From Butyricicoccus sp. OM04-18BH (GTDB taxonomy: Bacteria > Bacillota > Clostridia > Oscillospirales > Butyricicoccaceae), in contig NZ_QULN01000001.1 of the NCBI RefSeq assembly GCF_003481705.1, positions 1-64,000 of the forward strand: a DNA stretch of 64,000 bases, read 5' to 3'. The notes beneath the pieces are model-generated. The model was not told the DNA's origin. It saw only the letters and a program-made list of their open reading frames with translations, and did no database searches. This document shows positions 1-9,080 of this stretch, piece after piece. The position numbers and the translations under genes are program-made. Positions within the stretch are counted from its first letter, which is position 1. Each line of letters starts with the position of its first letter.

Positions 1-95
1 ACCTTGTTCATATCGAACAAAATTTTAAGCACATCGTTGTTTAATTTACAAGGTGCAATCCGCTGTTTTAAGAAGCTCAGCTTCTCATTCGCAGC
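1..95 (-). other. Leader of an rRNA operon lying off the left edge
   Basis: Read on the minus strand, this AT-rich stretch contains GCACCTTGTAAATTAAACAA, which resembles the boxA/leader sequence before 16S rRNA in Clostridia. ACCTTGT at 1-7 can pair with ACAAGGT at 49-55, and GAAGCTCAGCTTC at 72-84 is a short palindrome. The 16S gene itself is not in the window, so the rRNA assignment is inferred from the leader and the tandem strong promoters. Confidence 0.6.
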
Positions 96-101
96 TTATT
101 T

Positions 102-130
102 ATTATATCAGATGAAGTTTCGTTTGTCAA
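102..130 (-). promoter_or_regulatory. Tandem promoter P1 (proximal), rRNA-operon type
   Basis: On the minus strand the -35 is TTGACA (125-130) and the -10 is TATAAT (102-107) with a 17-bp spacer, a perfect SigA consensus. It fires toward position 1. Confidence 0.85.
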
Positions 131-223
131 GAACTTTTTCAAAACTTTTTTTCGAGGTTTTTGAAGCAATTCTCTCAAAACTCAAACTTTTCTGATCGCC
201 GTCTCTTTCGAAACAGCTTGTTT

Positions 224-252
224 ATTATATCAAACCGAAATCCGTTTGTCAA
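224..252 (-). promoter_or_regulatory. Tandem promoter P2, rRNA-operon type
   Basis: A second perfect SigA promoter: TTGACA (247-252), 17-bp spacer, TATAAT (224-229). Spacer edges and flanks are near-identical to P1, so the pair is a 122-bp-spaced duplication. Confidence 0.85.
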
Positions 253-320
253 GAACTTTTTTCGTTCTTTTCAAGCCGCTTTTCAGCTTGACCGCCGCGC
301 CTCTCAGCGACAGCTTTAAT

Positions 321-350
321 AGAATACCACAGCACTCCCCCTCCTGTCAA
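321..350 (-). promoter_or_regulatory. Tandem promoter P3 (distal), weaker
   Basis: TTGACA (345-350), 18-bp spacer, TATTCT (321-326) on the minus strand. It is less consensus than P1 and P2 but in phase with the same transcription unit. Confidence 0.6.
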
Positions 351-385
351 CAAAAATTTTCAGGTTTTTTCATATTTCTTAAAAC

Positions 386-414
386 TTGTCGTTTTCTGTT
401 TCCTCTGTTATAAT
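386..414 (+). promoter_or_regulatory. metA promoter
   Basis: TTGTCG (386-391), 17-bp spacer, TATAAT (409-414). The predicted start site is near 421, giving a leader of about 67 nt. It diverges from the rRNA promoters. Confidence 0.75.
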
Positions 415-422
415 AAATATAG

Positions 423-448
423 AACGCTGCGCACCAAACCGCAGCGTT
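423..448 (+). promoter_or_regulatory. 5' leader hairpin of metA mRNA
   Basis: AACGCTGCG (423-431) pairs perfectly with CGCAGCGTT (440-448) around an 8-nt loop, starting within about 2 nt of the predicted transcript 5' end. There is no U-tract, so it is not a terminator. No SAM riboswitch or T-box is recognisable. It could stabilise the mRNA 5' end or be regulatory. Confidence 0.55.
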
Positions 449-487
449 ATCTATACTTACCATAATCATTCTAAAGAGGTGCTTCTC

Positions 488-1402
488 TTGCCGATAAAAA
501 TTCCCGACAGCCTGCCGGCGCGTGCGGTTCTCGAGAGCGAAAACATCTTCGTTATGACCGAACACCGCGCAACGACCCAGCGCATTCGTCCGCTCCGCAT
601 CGCCATTCTCAATCTGATGCCGCTCAAGATCGTGACCGAGACGCAGATCCTGCGCTGTCTGTCCAACACGCCCATTCAGATCGAGGTCGACCTTATCCAG
701 ACCAAGACCTATCATTCCAAGAACACGCCGGAGGATCACCTCCTGACGTTCTACAAGACCTTTGACGACATTCGCGACCAGAAATACGACGGCTTTATCA
801 TCACCGGCGCGCCGGTCGAGCTGATGCCGTTCGAGGAGGTCGAATACTGGGACGAGCTGGTTGAAATCATGGAATGGACGAAAACGCACGTTCATTCCAC
901 CCTGCACATCTGCTGGGGCGCGCAGGCCGGTCTTTATTACCATTATGGTATCCCAAAGTATGAGCTTTCGCATAAAATGAGCGGTATTTTCAAGCATCAT
1001 GTGCTGTTCCCGCACGAACCGCTGATGCGCGGCTTCGATGATCTGTTCTGCGCGCCGCACTCGCGCCACACCGAAGTCCGCGCCGGCGACATCCGCAAGC
1101 ATTCCGAACTGCGCCTGCTCGCGGAGTCCCACGAGGCTGGCGTTTATATCGCAGAGGCCGTCAACGGCCGGCAGATTTTCGTGCTCGGCCACGGCGAATA
1201 CGACTCGGACACGCTGAAAAAAGAGTACGAGCGCGACCTCGCGAAGGGCCTCAACCCCGATGTGCCCAGGCATTATTTCCGCAACGACGACCCGTCCGCG
1301 GATGTTCTCGTTACCTGGAAGGCACACGCACACCTCTTCTACACCAACTGGATCAACTACTACGTCTACCAGACTACCCCCTTCCAGCTGGAAAAACTGT
1401 AA
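488..1402 (+). CDS. metA: Homoserine O-acetyltransferase (MetA family)
   Basis: Acylates homoserine, the first committed step of methionine synthesis in the cytosol. The 304-residue product is full length for MetA. The nucleophile is Cys142 (HICWGAQ), and His235 and Glu237 (HGE) complete the catalytic set. Residue 111 is Glu (GAPVEL). In characterised MetA enzymes Glu111 selects acetyl-CoA and Gly selects succinyl-CoA, so O-acetylhomoserine is the likely product despite the common 'succinyltransferase' label. The TTG start at 488 is chosen because AAAGAGGTG lies 6 nt upstream and the protein then begins [11 protein letters not shown], the usual family start. It is monocistronic with its own promoter and terminator. 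Confidence 0.93.
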   Translation: MPIKIPDSLPARAVLESENIFVMTEHRATTQRIRPLRIAILNLMPLKIVTETQILRCLSNTPIQIEVDLIQTKTYHSKNTPEDHLLTFYKTFDDIRDQKYDGFIITGAPVELMPFEEVEYWDELVEIMEWTKTHVHSTLHICWGAQAGLYYHYGIPKYELSHKMSGIFKHHVLFPHEPLMRGFDDLFCAPHSRHTEVRAGDIRKHSELRLLAESHEAGVYIAEAVNGRQIFVLGHGEYDSDTLKKEYERDLAKGLNPDVPRHYFRNDDPSADVLVTWKAHAHLFYTNWINYYVYQTTPFQLEKL

Positions 1403-1404
1403 TA

Positions 1405-1450
1405 AAAAGCTCTGTTCTGCTGGTTTTCACCGCGAACAGAGCCTTTTTTT
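1405..1450. terminator. Intrinsic terminator of metA, possibly bidirectional
   Basis: GCTCTGTTC (1409-1417) pairs with GAACAGAGC (1434-1442), followed by CTTTTTTT. An A-run precedes the stem, so it can also end the convergent minus-strand gene at 1449-1973. Confidence 0.85.
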
Positions 1451-1973
1451 AATTCATTTTCGGGAACAACTCCTGATCGATGACCGCATCGAGCGTCATG
1501 CCGGCATATGCGACCTGCGCGAGGCCGTCGATAAAGCGGGAGACTGCCGCGAGCAGCACGGAGATATTGTCCGCCACAAACGGGATGATCTTGTCCAGGT
1601 CGAGAGAGCCGTCAACAAGCGTGTTGTGCTTGAGGTAGATCTGGCCCGCCTGCTCATAAAAGCCGAATGCGCCGAGCGCACAGAAGCCGTTGCAGTAGTC
1701 GCACGCGCGGCGCAGCTGGTTCTCGTGGCCTTCCGGCGCGCCCTGAAACAGTGTCACGAAGAACTGGAGCAGACCCATGTTCTCGTCCGGAAGCTGCATC
1801 GGGATAAAGCACGCCTCAATGACGACATCCTTCGCGACCTTGCCCTGCCGCATCGCCTCGCAGCGGAGAATAGTCGGCGCGCCCTCCTGCTGCATGATCT
1901 CCGCACGGAAGCCGTTCTGGTTCAGCACGTCATTCATACAGCCTAAAATCTGATTTTGCTGTTCAGTTTTCAT
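1449..1973 (-). CDS. Conserved hypothetical protein, possibly YbjN-like
   Basis: Soluble protein of 174 residues with no signal peptide or membrane segment. It has alternating helices and a four-Cys central stretch (CDYCNGFCALGAFGF). The pattern weakly resembles YbjN/type III-chaperone-like folds, but no catalytic motif is visible and I do not assign a function. The start at 1973 (MKTEQQ) is preferred over 1991 because AAGGGGA lies just upstream of it. It follows purD by about 75 nt that contain a strong hairpin without a U-tract, so it may be a read-through tail of the purine operon. Confidence 0.6.
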   Translation of the reverse strand: MKTEQQNQILGCMNDVLNQNGFRAEIMQQEGAPTILRCEAMRQGKVAKDVVIEACFIPMQLPDENMGLLQFFVTLFQGAPEGHENQLRRACDYCNGFCALGAFGFYEQAGQIYLKHNTLVDGSLDLDKIIPFVADNISVLLAAVSRFIDGLAQVAYAGMTLDAVIDQELFPKMN

Positions 1974-2002
1974 TTTTTCCCCTTCTTTCATTAACGCAGA
2001 AT

Positions 2003-2032
2003 ACAGGGTGGGCCAAGTTCAGCCCACCCTGT
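2003..2032 (-). terminator. Strong hairpin at the 3' end of the purine operon
   Basis: ACAGGGTGGGC (2003-2013) pairs with GCCCACCCTGT (2022-2032), an 11-bp perfect stem. No U-tract follows on either strand, so it may protect the 3' end or attenuate rather than terminate. Confidence 0.5.
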
Positions 2033-2047
2033 AATAAAGCGGAATTT

Positions 2048-3298
2048 TTACTTTACACCGATATCCGTACGGTAATGCACCTTGTCAAAGTGGATCTTCT
2101 TGACGTCGGCGTAGGCCTTCTGAATGGCCTCATCGAGCGTGGGCGCAGTCGCAGTCACGCCGAGGACACGGCCGCCGTTCGTGACGAGCTTGCCGTCCTT
2201 GACAGCGGTGCCTGCGTGGAACACGAAGGAATCGGTCACATCGTTAAGACCCGTGATCTCCTTGCCCTTTTCGTATGCCTTCGGATAGCCGCCGGAAGCC
2301 ATGCAGACGCAGCACGCTGCGTTGTCTGCCCACTTGATGTCGATATCCTCGAGCTTTTCGTCGATGACGGCATTGAAAATATCGAACAGGTCGGTGTCCA
2401 GACGGGACAGGACTGCTTGGGTCTCCGGGTCACCGAAGCGGGCGTTGTACTCGATGACGCGCGGGCCTTTCGGGGTCAGCATCAGACCGAAGTACAGCAC
2501 ACCCTTAAACGGACGGCCCTCTTTTTCCATCGCAGCAACGGTCGGCTTGAAGATGGTCTCCATACACTCCGCCGCGATGTCGTCGGTGTAGAAACGAGAC
2601 GGCGAGAAAGCGCCCATGCCGCCCGTGTTCGGGCCTTCGTCATGGTCGTAGGCACGCTTGTGATCCTGCGCGGAGGGCATGGTCTTGAGGTGCTTGCCGT
2701 CCACGAACGCAAGAACAGAGACCTCGGGGCCGGTGAGGAACTCCTCGATGACGACGCGCGCACCGGCACCGCCGAAGGCACCGCCGTCGATCGCGTCCTT
2801 GACAGCCTCGATGGCGTCCTCCTCGGTCATGGCGACGGTCACGCCCTTGCCGAGCGCCAGACCATCCGCCTTGACAACGATCGGCGCACCGTTCTTCCTG
2901 ATGTACTCGATCGCGTCCGCCGAGTTCTCAAAAACGGCATAGCCTGCGGTCGGGATATTGTATTTCTGCATCAGATCCTTGGCAAAGGACTTGCTGCCCT
3001 CGATGATGGCAGCGTTCTTGCGCGGACCGAAGGCGCGGATGCCTGCGGCCTCGAGCGCGTCAACCATGCCGAGTGCGAGCGGATCATCCGGCGCGACCAT
3101 AACGAGATCCGGCTTGTTCTCCTTCGCGAACGCGACCATGCCGTCGATGTCGGTCGCCTTGATGGCAACGCACTCTGCCTCAGCGGCGATGCCGCCGTTG
3201 CCCGGGGCACACCAGATGTAGTCCACCTTGGGGCTCTTCTTCAATGTATGGACGATGGCGTGCTCACGGCCGCCGCCGCCGATAACCAAAACTTTCAT
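2048..3298 (-). CDS. purD: Phosphoribosylamine--glycine ligase (GAR synthetase)
   Basis: ATP-grasp ligase that joins glycine to phosphoribosylamine, step 2 of purine synthesis. At 416 residues it is normal length. It starts MKVLVIGGGGREHA and keeps the ATP-grasp signatures (VVKADGLALGKGV; RFGDPETQ). The start at 3298 is set by GGAGGAACAAGA just upstream. It overlaps the preceding membrane-protein gene by 4 bp (ATGA), indicating translational coupling. It is the last pathway gene of the operon. Confidence 0.96.
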   Translation of the reverse strand: MKVLVIGGGGREHAIVHTLKKSPKVDYIWCAPGNGGIAAEAECVAIKATDIDGMVAFAKENKPDLVMVAPDDPLALGMVDALEAAGIRAFGPRKNAAIIEGSKSFAKDLMQKYNIPTAGYAVFENSADAIEYIRKNGAPIVVKADGLALGKGVTVAMTEEDAIEAVKDAIDGGAFGGAGARVVIEEFLTGPEVSVLAFVDGKHLKTMPSAQDHKRAYDHDEGPNTGGMGAFSPSRFYTDDIAAECMETIFKPTVAAMEKEGRPFKGVLYFGLMLTPKGPRVIEYNARFGDPETQAVLSRLDTDLFDIFNAVIDEKLEDIDIKWADNAACCVCMASGGYPKAYEKGKEITGLNDVTDSFVFHAGTAVKDGKLVTNGGRVLGVTATAPTLDEAIQKAYADVKKIHFDKVHYRTDIGVK

Positions 3299-3831
3299 TC
3301 TTGTTCCTCCGTTTGTAGGTATATGCGCTGTGCGCGGAACATTTCTACGATCAGTGCTACTGTGCCGATGGAGATGCAGGTATTGGCCAACGTCCACACG
3401 GTGTTGAACAGATAATCGTTCAGCCAGCCGGGGGCGCTGACGAGCACGAGGATGTAGCCCGCACTCCAGATCACCAGCAGGACCCATTCGGGCAGGGTGC
3501 TGTGGCCGATTTTGTGCATCTGGTCTTTTACGCCCATCAGCAGCATACAGCCGGTGAGCAGCAGCGGCACAAGACCGATATAGTACAGCGCGATGCGCAG
3601 CAGTCCGGGCGGAATAACGGCCGGGCCGAGCGCAAGCGAGAATACCATCTTGACATCGGCTGCGATGCTTGCCCGCATATACCAGCGCGACACGCCCTGC
3701 ACGGACAACGCACCCGCCGATACCAGCGCGAACGCCAGCATCTGCAGCGCCCAGTTGTCCTTTGCGGCAAGGCAGAGCAGAAATCCGCCTGCGATGGCTA
3801 AATAGGCATAATAGCCCTTGAGCAGTTTCAT
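3295..3831 (-). CDS. Small polytopic membrane protein in the purine operon
   Basis: A 178-residue integral membrane protein of unknown family with about five hydrophobic segments (near residues 6-22, 29-48, 65-100, 118-137 and 145-165) and a charged C-terminus. It is locked between purH (2-nt gap) and purD (ATGA overlap), so it must be co-translated with purine enzymes. A transport or membrane-linked regulatory role is possible, but nothing in the sequence proves it. No purine permease signature was recognised. Confidence 0.75.
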   Translation of the reverse strand: MKLLKGYYAYLAIAGGFLLCLAAKDNWALQMLAFALVSAGALSVQGVSRWYMRASIAADVKMVFSLALGPAVIPPGLLRIALYYIGLVPLLLTGCMLLMGVKDQMHKIGHSTLPEWVLLVIWSAGYILVLVSAPGWLNDYLFNTVWTLANTCISIGTVALIVEMFRAQRIYLQTEEQE

Positions 3832-3833
3832 TT

Positions 3834-5009
3834 TTAGTGATGGAACAGGCGCATACCGGTGAACGCCATGGTGATGCCGTACTTGTTCGCGGTCTCGATC
3901 ACGTTGTCATCGCGGATGGAGCCGCCCGGCTGTACGATGTACTCGACGCCAGACTTGCGTGCACGTTCTACGTTGTCGCCAAACGGGAAGAATGCATCCG
4001 AGCCGACGGTCACGCCGGTGTTCTTCGCGATCCATGCCTTCTTTTCCTCTGCGGTGAGCACCTCCGGCTTGACCTTGAAGGTCTTCTGCCATACGCCCTC
4101 TGCGAGGACATCCTCGTACTCATCCGAGGTATAAACGTCGATCGCATTGTCGCGGTCCGGGCGGCGGATGCCGTCAACGAACTGGAGGCCGAGGACCTTC
4201 GGATGCTGACGAACGAACCAGTTGTCCGCCTTGCTGCCCGCGAGGCGCGTGCAGTGGATACGGCTCTGCTGACCTGCGCCGACGCCGATGGTCATGCCGT
4301 CCTTGACGTAGCAGACCGAGTTGGACTGGGTGTACTTGAGCGTGATGAGCGCGAGGATCATGTCGTGCTTTGCGCTCTCCGGCAGATTCTTGTTCTCGGT
4401 AACGATATTGTTCAGCAGGCTCTCGCTGATCTCGTAGTTGTTGTAGCCCTGCTCGAAGCGGATGCCGAAAATATCACGCTGCTCGATCGGCTTTGGCTCG
4501 TAGTCCGGATCGATCTTGACCACGTTATAGCCGCCCTTGCGCTTGGTTTTCAGGATCTCGAGCGCTTCTGCGGTGAAATCCGGGGCGATGATGCCGTCAG
4601 AGACCTCGTGTGCGAGGTAGGATGCGGTGTCCGCATCGCAGGTATCGGACAGCGCCGCCCAGTCGCCGTAGGAGCACAGGCGGTCCGCGCCGCGTGCGCG
4701 GATGTAGGCGCAGGCGATGGGAGACAGCTCCTTGTCGGTATCGACGAAGTACATCTGCTTCTCAATATCGGTCAGCGGCTTGCCCAGCGCCGCGCCGGCC
4801 GGAGAAACGTGCTTGAAGGAAGCCGCTGCCGGCATGCCGGTCGCCTTCTTGAGCGCGCGGACGAGCTGCCACGAGTTGAAGGCGTCGCAGAAGTTGATAT
4901 AACCCGGCTTGCCATTGAGAACCTCGATGGGGAGCTCGCCCTCGGTCATGAAGATGCGAGCCGGCTTCTGGTTCGGGTTGCAGCCGTACTTTAAGGCTAA
5001 TTCTTTCAT
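3834..5009 (-). CDS. purH: Stand-alone AICAR transformylase (PurH C-terminal type)
   Basis: Formylates AICAR to FAICAR using 10-formyl-THF, step 9 of purine synthesis. The 391-residue protein matches only the transformylase half of bifunctional PurH. It has the substrate segment with Lys and His (SFKHVSPAGAA), the VGAGQQSR motif and the C-terminal PGGSIRDD motif. The N-terminal IMP cyclohydrolase domain is absent, and that activity is supplied by the adjacent purO-type gene. No strong separate RBS is needed for the downstream membrane gene, which starts 2 nt after this stop. Confidence 0.93.
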   Translation of the reverse strand: MKELALKYGCNPNQKPARIFMTEGELPIEVLNGKPGYINFCDAFNSWQLVRALKKATGMPAAASFKHVSPAGAALGKPLTDIEKQMYFVDTDKELSPIACAYIRARGADRLCSYGDWAALSDTCDADTASYLAHEVSDGIIAPDFTAEALEILKTKRKGGYNVVKIDPDYEPKPIEQRDIFGIRFEQGYNNYEISESLLNNIVTENKNLPESAKHDMILALITLKYTQSNSVCYVKDGMTIGVGAGQQSRIHCTRLAGSKADNWFVRQHPKVLGLQFVDGIRRPDRDNAIDVYTSDEYEDVLAEGVWQKTFKVKPEVLTAEEKKAWIAKNTGVTVGSDAFFPFGDNVERARKSGVEYIVQPGGSIRDDNVIETANKYGITMAFTGMRLFHH

Positions 5010-5039
5010 AAATAGTCCTTTCTGCTCATCAGATCGCAG

Positions 5040-5753
5040 TTATTCTGCGTTCTTGTTGCGGATCTCCTGCTCATATTCGCCGGTCTCGAGGTCGACGTAG
5101 CGGACGAAGAGCGAGACCTTGTTCTGCTCGTTGAGGCTGTTCCAGAGCAGGTTGGTGAATTCCTTGATCGGCAGCTCGATGCGGATGCACTTCGGCTCGC
5201 CGCGGAACGGCGGCAGCGGGTCGCCGTCGCACTGGTAGGTATGAATAAAGTGACCCAGACCGGCAACCGGCTTGTCATACTCGTAGAAAAAGCGCTTGTT
5301 CGCGGTGCGGTCCGAGGTGAAGTTCTTGAGGATGGACAGGCTGTAGGAGCCGTCCGGGTTGACCACGCCCGAGATGCGGGAGGTATAGTTCGGGGCATCC
5401 GGCTCAAACTGACGGGTGCGGAGCGCCTCAAAGTAGCTCTTGCCCTGCTTGAGGAAATCGACGATGGTGTCGGTCTGGTCGCCGTTGGTCACGACGAGCG
5501 TGCCGTCATACAGGCGGACCGGATGATAGATGATCAGCGACGGGTCGACCATCTTCGACGGGTCGAACGCCTCGGTGCGGATGCCGTCCTCGGTCTCGGT
5601 GAACACGCGGTTGCGGCTGTTCTCCGAGCGGCCCATGATGAAATATGCGATGACATTCTTTTTATTGTCCGACGTGCGGCCGAGAATGATGCCGCGACCC
5701 GGATAAGCGTTGCTCATCAGCTCCTGGCCGATGTCAAAAACGTTCTTGCTCAT
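5040..5753 (-). CDS. purO: IMP cyclohydrolase, archaeal PurO-like family
   Basis: Predicted to close FAICAR to IMP, the last step of the pathway. The 237-residue protein shows the PurO/IMP_cyclohyd family pattern: N-terminal YPGRGIILG, then GRSENSRNRVF and the NGDQTDTI segment. It lies directly before the stand-alone transformylase, so the two replace fused PurH. The start at 5753 is set by AGGAGTGACAGCT upstream. The RBS lies inside the end of purN, whose stop is 5 nt away. Assigned by family resemblance and context. Confidence 0.85.
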   Translation of the reverse strand: MSKNVFDIGQELMSNAYPGRGIILGRTSDNKKNVIAYFIMGRSENSRNRVFTETEDGIRTEAFDPSKMVDPSLIIYHPVRLYDGTLVVTNGDQTDTIVDFLKQGKSYFEALRTRQFEPDAPNYTSRISGVVNPDGSYSLSILKNFTSDRTANKRFFYEYDKPVAGLGHFIHTYQCDGDPLPPFRGEPKCIRIELPIKEFTNLLWNSLNEQNKVSLFVRYVDLETGEYEQEIRNKNAE

Positions 5754-5758
5754 AGCTG

Positions 5759-6385
5759 TCACTCCTGTCTTGTAACGATGGCGCCGCTGACCGAAAGTCT
5801 GCCGGCGCAGAAATCCGACACTGCCTGCGGCAGCAGGATCCATTCCGCATTCTGCATCACGCGCTTCTGAAGGCTCTCCGGGGTGTCTCCCGGCTCGACC
5901 TCGACGGCCTTCTGCGCGATGATCGCGCCGCCGTCTACGACCTCACTTACAAAGTGTACGGTCGCGCCCGTGACCTTGACGCCCTTGGCGAGCGCCGCCT
6001 CATGCACACGCAGGCCGTAAAATCCCTCGCCGCAGAACGACGGGATGAGCGACGGGTGGACATTGATGATGCGGTTTTCATATTTTGCACAAAAGCTGTC
6101 GGGCAGCACGGTCATAAATCCCGCCAGGACGATAAGACCGATCTCCTTTTCGCGCAGCAGCGCGTCGAGCGCCTCGCCGTAGCGCTCCGCCGAGTCGTAT
6201 TCCTTTCGGCGCAGCACGGCGGTCTCGATGCCTGCCTTCGCCGCCCGCTCGAGCGCGAAGGCGTTCGGATTGGACGAAACGACAAGGCGGATGCCGCCGT
6301 TTTCGATCTTTCCCGCCTCCTCGGCGTCGATCAGCGCCTGAAGGTTGGTTCCGCCGCCCGAAACCAGAACTGCAATATTAGTCAT
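5759..6385 (-). CDS. purN: Phosphoribosylglycinamide formyltransferase (GART)
   Basis: Transfers formyl from 10-formyl-THF to GAR, step 3 of purine synthesis. The 208-residue protein has the N-terminal VSGGGTNLQAL phosphate loop, the INVHPSLIPSF active-site region (with Asn/His) and the HFVSEVVDGG motif. The start at 6385 (MTNIAVLVSGGG) is chosen for CTGGAGAA upstream. About 130 nt holding two hairpins separates it from purM. Confidence 0.94.
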   Translation of the reverse strand: MTNIAVLVSGGGTNLQALIDAEEAGKIENGGIRLVVSSNPNAFALERAAKAGIETAVLRRKEYDSAERYGEALDALLREKEIGLIVLAGFMTVLPDSFCAKYENRIINVHPSLIPSFCGEGFYGLRVHEAALAKGVKVTGATVHFVSEVVDGGAIIAQKAVEVEPGDTPESLQKRVMQNAEWILLPQAVSDFCAGRLSVSGAIVTRQE

Positions 6386-6428
6386 TTGTATTCTCCAGAA
6401 TTTTCGCACAGTCGTGCGCGTTTCGATG

Positions 6429-6456
6429 GGAAACGGGCGGCAAAGCGCCCGTTTCC
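6429..6456. repeat. Perfect hairpin in the purN-purM gap
   Basis: GGAAACGGGCG (6429-6439) pairs with CGCCCGTTTCC (6446-6456) around a 6-nt loop. No U-tract follows, so it may modulate purM/purN stoichiometry or mRNA processing. Confidence 0.5.
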
Positions 6457-6488
6457 GTCTGTCGTTAAGATTCACTCCTACGCAGATT

Positions 6489-6514
6489 GTCGGCGAAACG
6501 TCAGTTTCGCGACA
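6489..6514. repeat. Partial copy (hairpin H1) of a dispersed multi-hairpin repeat
   Basis: TGTCGGCGAAAC, GTCA, GTTTCGCGACA forms a hairpin that matches the first hairpin of the longer copies at 19138, 59893 and 62011. Confidence 0.55.
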
Positions 6515-6517
6515 GTC

Positions 6518-7555
6518 TTATACCAGCTCTACACCCTTATCGCCGGCAGTGCACTCGCCGATGACGAACGCCGTCTCGCCCGCAGCGGAGATCGCTGCGA
6601 CGGCACGGGAAACGTCCTCTGCTGCGACAGCCAGAACCAGACCTGCGCCCATGTTGAACGTATTGTACATATCGCGCTCCGGGATCTTGCCGGTCTTTGC
6701 GATCAGGTCGAATACCGGCGGAACCGGAACGGCCTTCTTCTCGATCTTCGCGACGATGCCCTCCGGCAGCATGCGCGGCACGTTCTCATAGAAGCCGCCG
6801 CCGGTGATATGGCTGATGCCCTTGACGTCTACCTTGCCGATGAGCGACTGGATCGCCTTGACGTAGATCTTGGTCGGGGTCAACAGCTCCTCGCCGAGGC
6901 TCTTGCCGAACTCATCGATATAGCGGCGGACCGACTTCTCGTTGATGCCGAGGGTCTTGCGCACGAGGGAATAGCCGTTGGAATGTACGCCCGAGGACGC
7001 AACGCCGATCAGCGCATCGCCCGGCTTGATGGTCGTGCCGTCGATCATCTTTTCCTTATCGACCATGCCGACCGAGAAGCCGGCCATGTCGTACTCGTCT
7101 ACCGGATAGAAGCCCGGCATCTCGGCGGTCTCGCCGCCGATCAGCGCGCAGCCTGCCTGACGGCAGCCCTCTGCGATACCGGAAACCATCTGTGCGATCT
7201 TTTCGGGCTGGTTTTTGCCGACTGCGATATAGTCGAGGAAGAACAGCGGCTGTGCACCGCAGCAGGCGATGTCGTTGACGCACATGGCAACGCAGTCGAT
7301 GCCGACCGTGTCATGCTTGTCCATCAGGAACGCCAGCTTGAGCTTGGTGCCCACGCCGTCCGTGCCGGAAACCAGAATGGGGTCGGCCATGCCCTTGAAC
7401 TCCGGGCGGAACAGACCGCCGAAGCCGCCGAGCGTACCCATGACGCCCTTGACGTAGGTGCTCTCGACCATCGGCTTCATCAGCTTGACTGCCTCGTAAC
7501 CTGCGGTGACGTCTACACCGGCTGCCTTGTAGCTTTCAGAACGGCTCTCGCTCAT
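6518..7555 (-). CDS. purM: Phosphoribosylformylglycinamidine cyclo-ligase (AIR synthetase)
   Basis: ATP-dependent closure of the imidazole ring to AIR, step 5. The 345-residue protein is full length with the family motifs [37 protein letters not shown] and [13 protein letters not shown]. It starts 20 nt after purF. Its RBS is weak (GAAAGTGAG), which may limit expression relative to purF. Confidence 0.96.
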   Translation of the reverse strand: MSESRSESYKAAGVDVTAGYEAVKLMKPMVESTYVKGVMGTLGGFGGLFRPEFKGMADPILVSGTDGVGTKLKLAFLMDKHDTVGIDCVAMCVNDIACCGAQPLFFLDYIAVGKNQPEKIAQMVSGIAEGCRQAGCALIGGETAEMPGFYPVDEYDMAGFSVGMVDKEKMIDGTTIKPGDALIGVASSGVHSNGYSLVRKTLGINEKSVRRYIDEFGKSLGEELLTPTKIYVKAIQSLIGKVDVKGISHITGGGFYENVPRMLPEGIVAKIEKKAVPVPPVFDLIAKTGKIPERDMYNTFNMGAGLVLAVAAEDVSRAVAAISAAGETAFVIGECTAGDKGVELV

Positions 7556-7575
7556 ATTTACACACTCACTTTCAT

Positions 7576-9045
7576 TTACTCTTTGTTGCTGAGAGGGATT
7601 TCCATCTCAAACATATTCTTCTCCGCCTCATCGGGTACCGGAATGGGGTACTCGCCCGAGAAGCAGGCATCGCAGAAGCCGAGCTTGCAGCCGACCGCGA
7701 TCTTGCGGCAGGCCTCGAGCGACAGGAAGCCGAGCGAGTCTACGCCGATGATCTCGCGCATTTCCTCAACCGTGCGATTGTGGGCGAGCAGCTGGCTGCG
7801 CTCGGGGATATCCGTGCCGAAGAAGCAGGGATGACGGAACGGGGGCGCGGAAATGCGCATATGGACCTCGGCCGCGCCTGCGTCGCGCAGCAGCTTGACC
7901 AGACGGCCGCAGGTCGTGCCGCGAACGATCGAGTCGTCGACCATGATGACGCGCTTGCCCTCGACCGCGGTGCGCAGGGCGTTCAGCTTGAGGCGCACCG
8001 AGCGCTCGCGCTTGTCCTGACCCGGCTGAATGAAGGTACGGGCGATATAGCGGTTTTTAATGAGACCGACGCCGTACGGGATGCCCGAGAACTTCGCGTA
8101 GCCGATGGCCGCCGGGATGCCCGAGTCGGGCACGCCGATAACGACGTCCGCGCCGACCGGATGCTCAATGGACAGATACTTGCCGGCCTCCTGACGGGCA
8201 AGCTCGACCGACGCGCCGTCGATGATGGAGTCCGGACGGGCGAAATAAATATACTCAAATACGCAGGCGGAGGTCTTGCACTCAATGTCGCAGTGCATCG
8301 AGCGCAGCTCGCCGTTTTCTACGACGCAGACCTCACCCGGCTCCACGTCGCGGATAAACTTCGCGCCGAGCGCGTCGAGCGCGCAGGTCTCGGAGGCGAA
8401 TACGTAGCAGTCGCCGTCCAGCAGACCGATGCAGAGCGGACGGAAGCCGTGGGGGTCGCGCGCAGCGATGAGCTTGCGCGGAGACATGACGACGAGCGAA
8501 TACGCGCCCTCGATGCGCTTCATGGTGCTCAGCACGGCCTCCTCGATGGAGGCGCACTTGAGGCGCTCCTTGACGATGGTGTAGACCAGGACCTCGGTAT
8601 CGTTCGAGGAACGGAAAATGCCGCCGTCCAGCTCGATCTCGCGGCGCAGCTCGCCCGCGTTTACGAGGTTGCCGTTGTGCGCAACGGCGAGGTTGCCCTT
8701 GACATGGGTGATGGAGATCGGCTGTGCATTCTCGCGGCGCGTGTCGCCGGTCGTAGAGTAGCGGACATGGCCGATCGCCATGGAGCCCGGCATCCGGTCG
8801 AGCGTTTTCTGGTCGAAAACGGCGCTGACCAGACCGACATCCTTATGGCAGTGAATGACGCCGTTCTTGTTTACGGCGATGCCGGCTGCCTCCTGACCGC
8901 GGTGCTGCAATGCGAACAGCGCGGTGTAGGCGTCGTGTGCGGCGGAGATTTCCTTGCCCTCGGGCGCCGCGATGCCGAATACGCCGCACTCCTCGTGTAC
9001 CTTGTCAAACGGAGTGCTGCTCTGTCTTTTAATACGATATTTCAT
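7576..9045 (-). CDS. purF: Amidophosphoribosyltransferase, Fe-S type
   Basis: Commits PRPP to purines by making phosphoribosylamine from glutamine. It has 489 residues. A propeptide of about 19 residues precedes the glutaminase nucleophile in EECGVFGI (Cys20). The PRPP loop is [13 protein letters not shown]. Cysteines in [18 protein letters not shown] and GFCDACF are placed like the [4Fe-4S] ligands of the Bacillus enzyme, so it is likely oxygen-sensitive. It lies 35 nt downstream of purC in the same operon. Confidence 0.96.
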   Translation of the reverse strand: MKYRIKRQSSTPFDKVHEECGVFGIAAPEGKEISAAHDAYTALFALQHRGQEAAGIAVNKNGVIHCHKDVGLVSAVFDQKTLDRMPGSMAIGHVRYSTTGDTRRENAQPISITHVKGNLAVAHNGNLVNAGELRREIELDGGIFRSSNDTEVLVYTIVKERLKCASIEEAVLSTMKRIEGAYSLVVMSPRKLIAARDPHGFRPLCIGLLDGDCYVFASETCALDALGAKFIRDVEPGEVCVVENGELRSMHCDIECKTSACVFEYIYFARPDSIIDGASVELARQEAGKYLSIEHPVGADVVIGVPDSGIPAAIGYAKFSGIPYGVGLIKNRYIARTFIQPGQDKRERSVRLKLNALRTAVEGKRVIMVDDSIVRGTTCGRLVKLLRDAGAAEVHMRISAPPFRHPCFFGTDIPERSQLLAHNRTVEEMREIIGVDSLGFLSLEACRKIAVGCKLGFCDACFSGEYPIPVPDEAEKNMFEMEIPLSNKE

Positions 9046-9080
9046 AGAATATTTAGCCTTTTCCTGTCCGTGCGCGCGGC

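Noticed and set aside
4..195. A 63-codon plus-strand frame at the left edge
   Set aside because: It lies in AT-rich promoter/leader DNA of the opposite strand and has no RBS.
5954..7834. A 626-codon plus-strand frame opposite purN and purM
   Set aside because: It crosses two well-defined genes and their hairpin-rich gap, with no domain seen.
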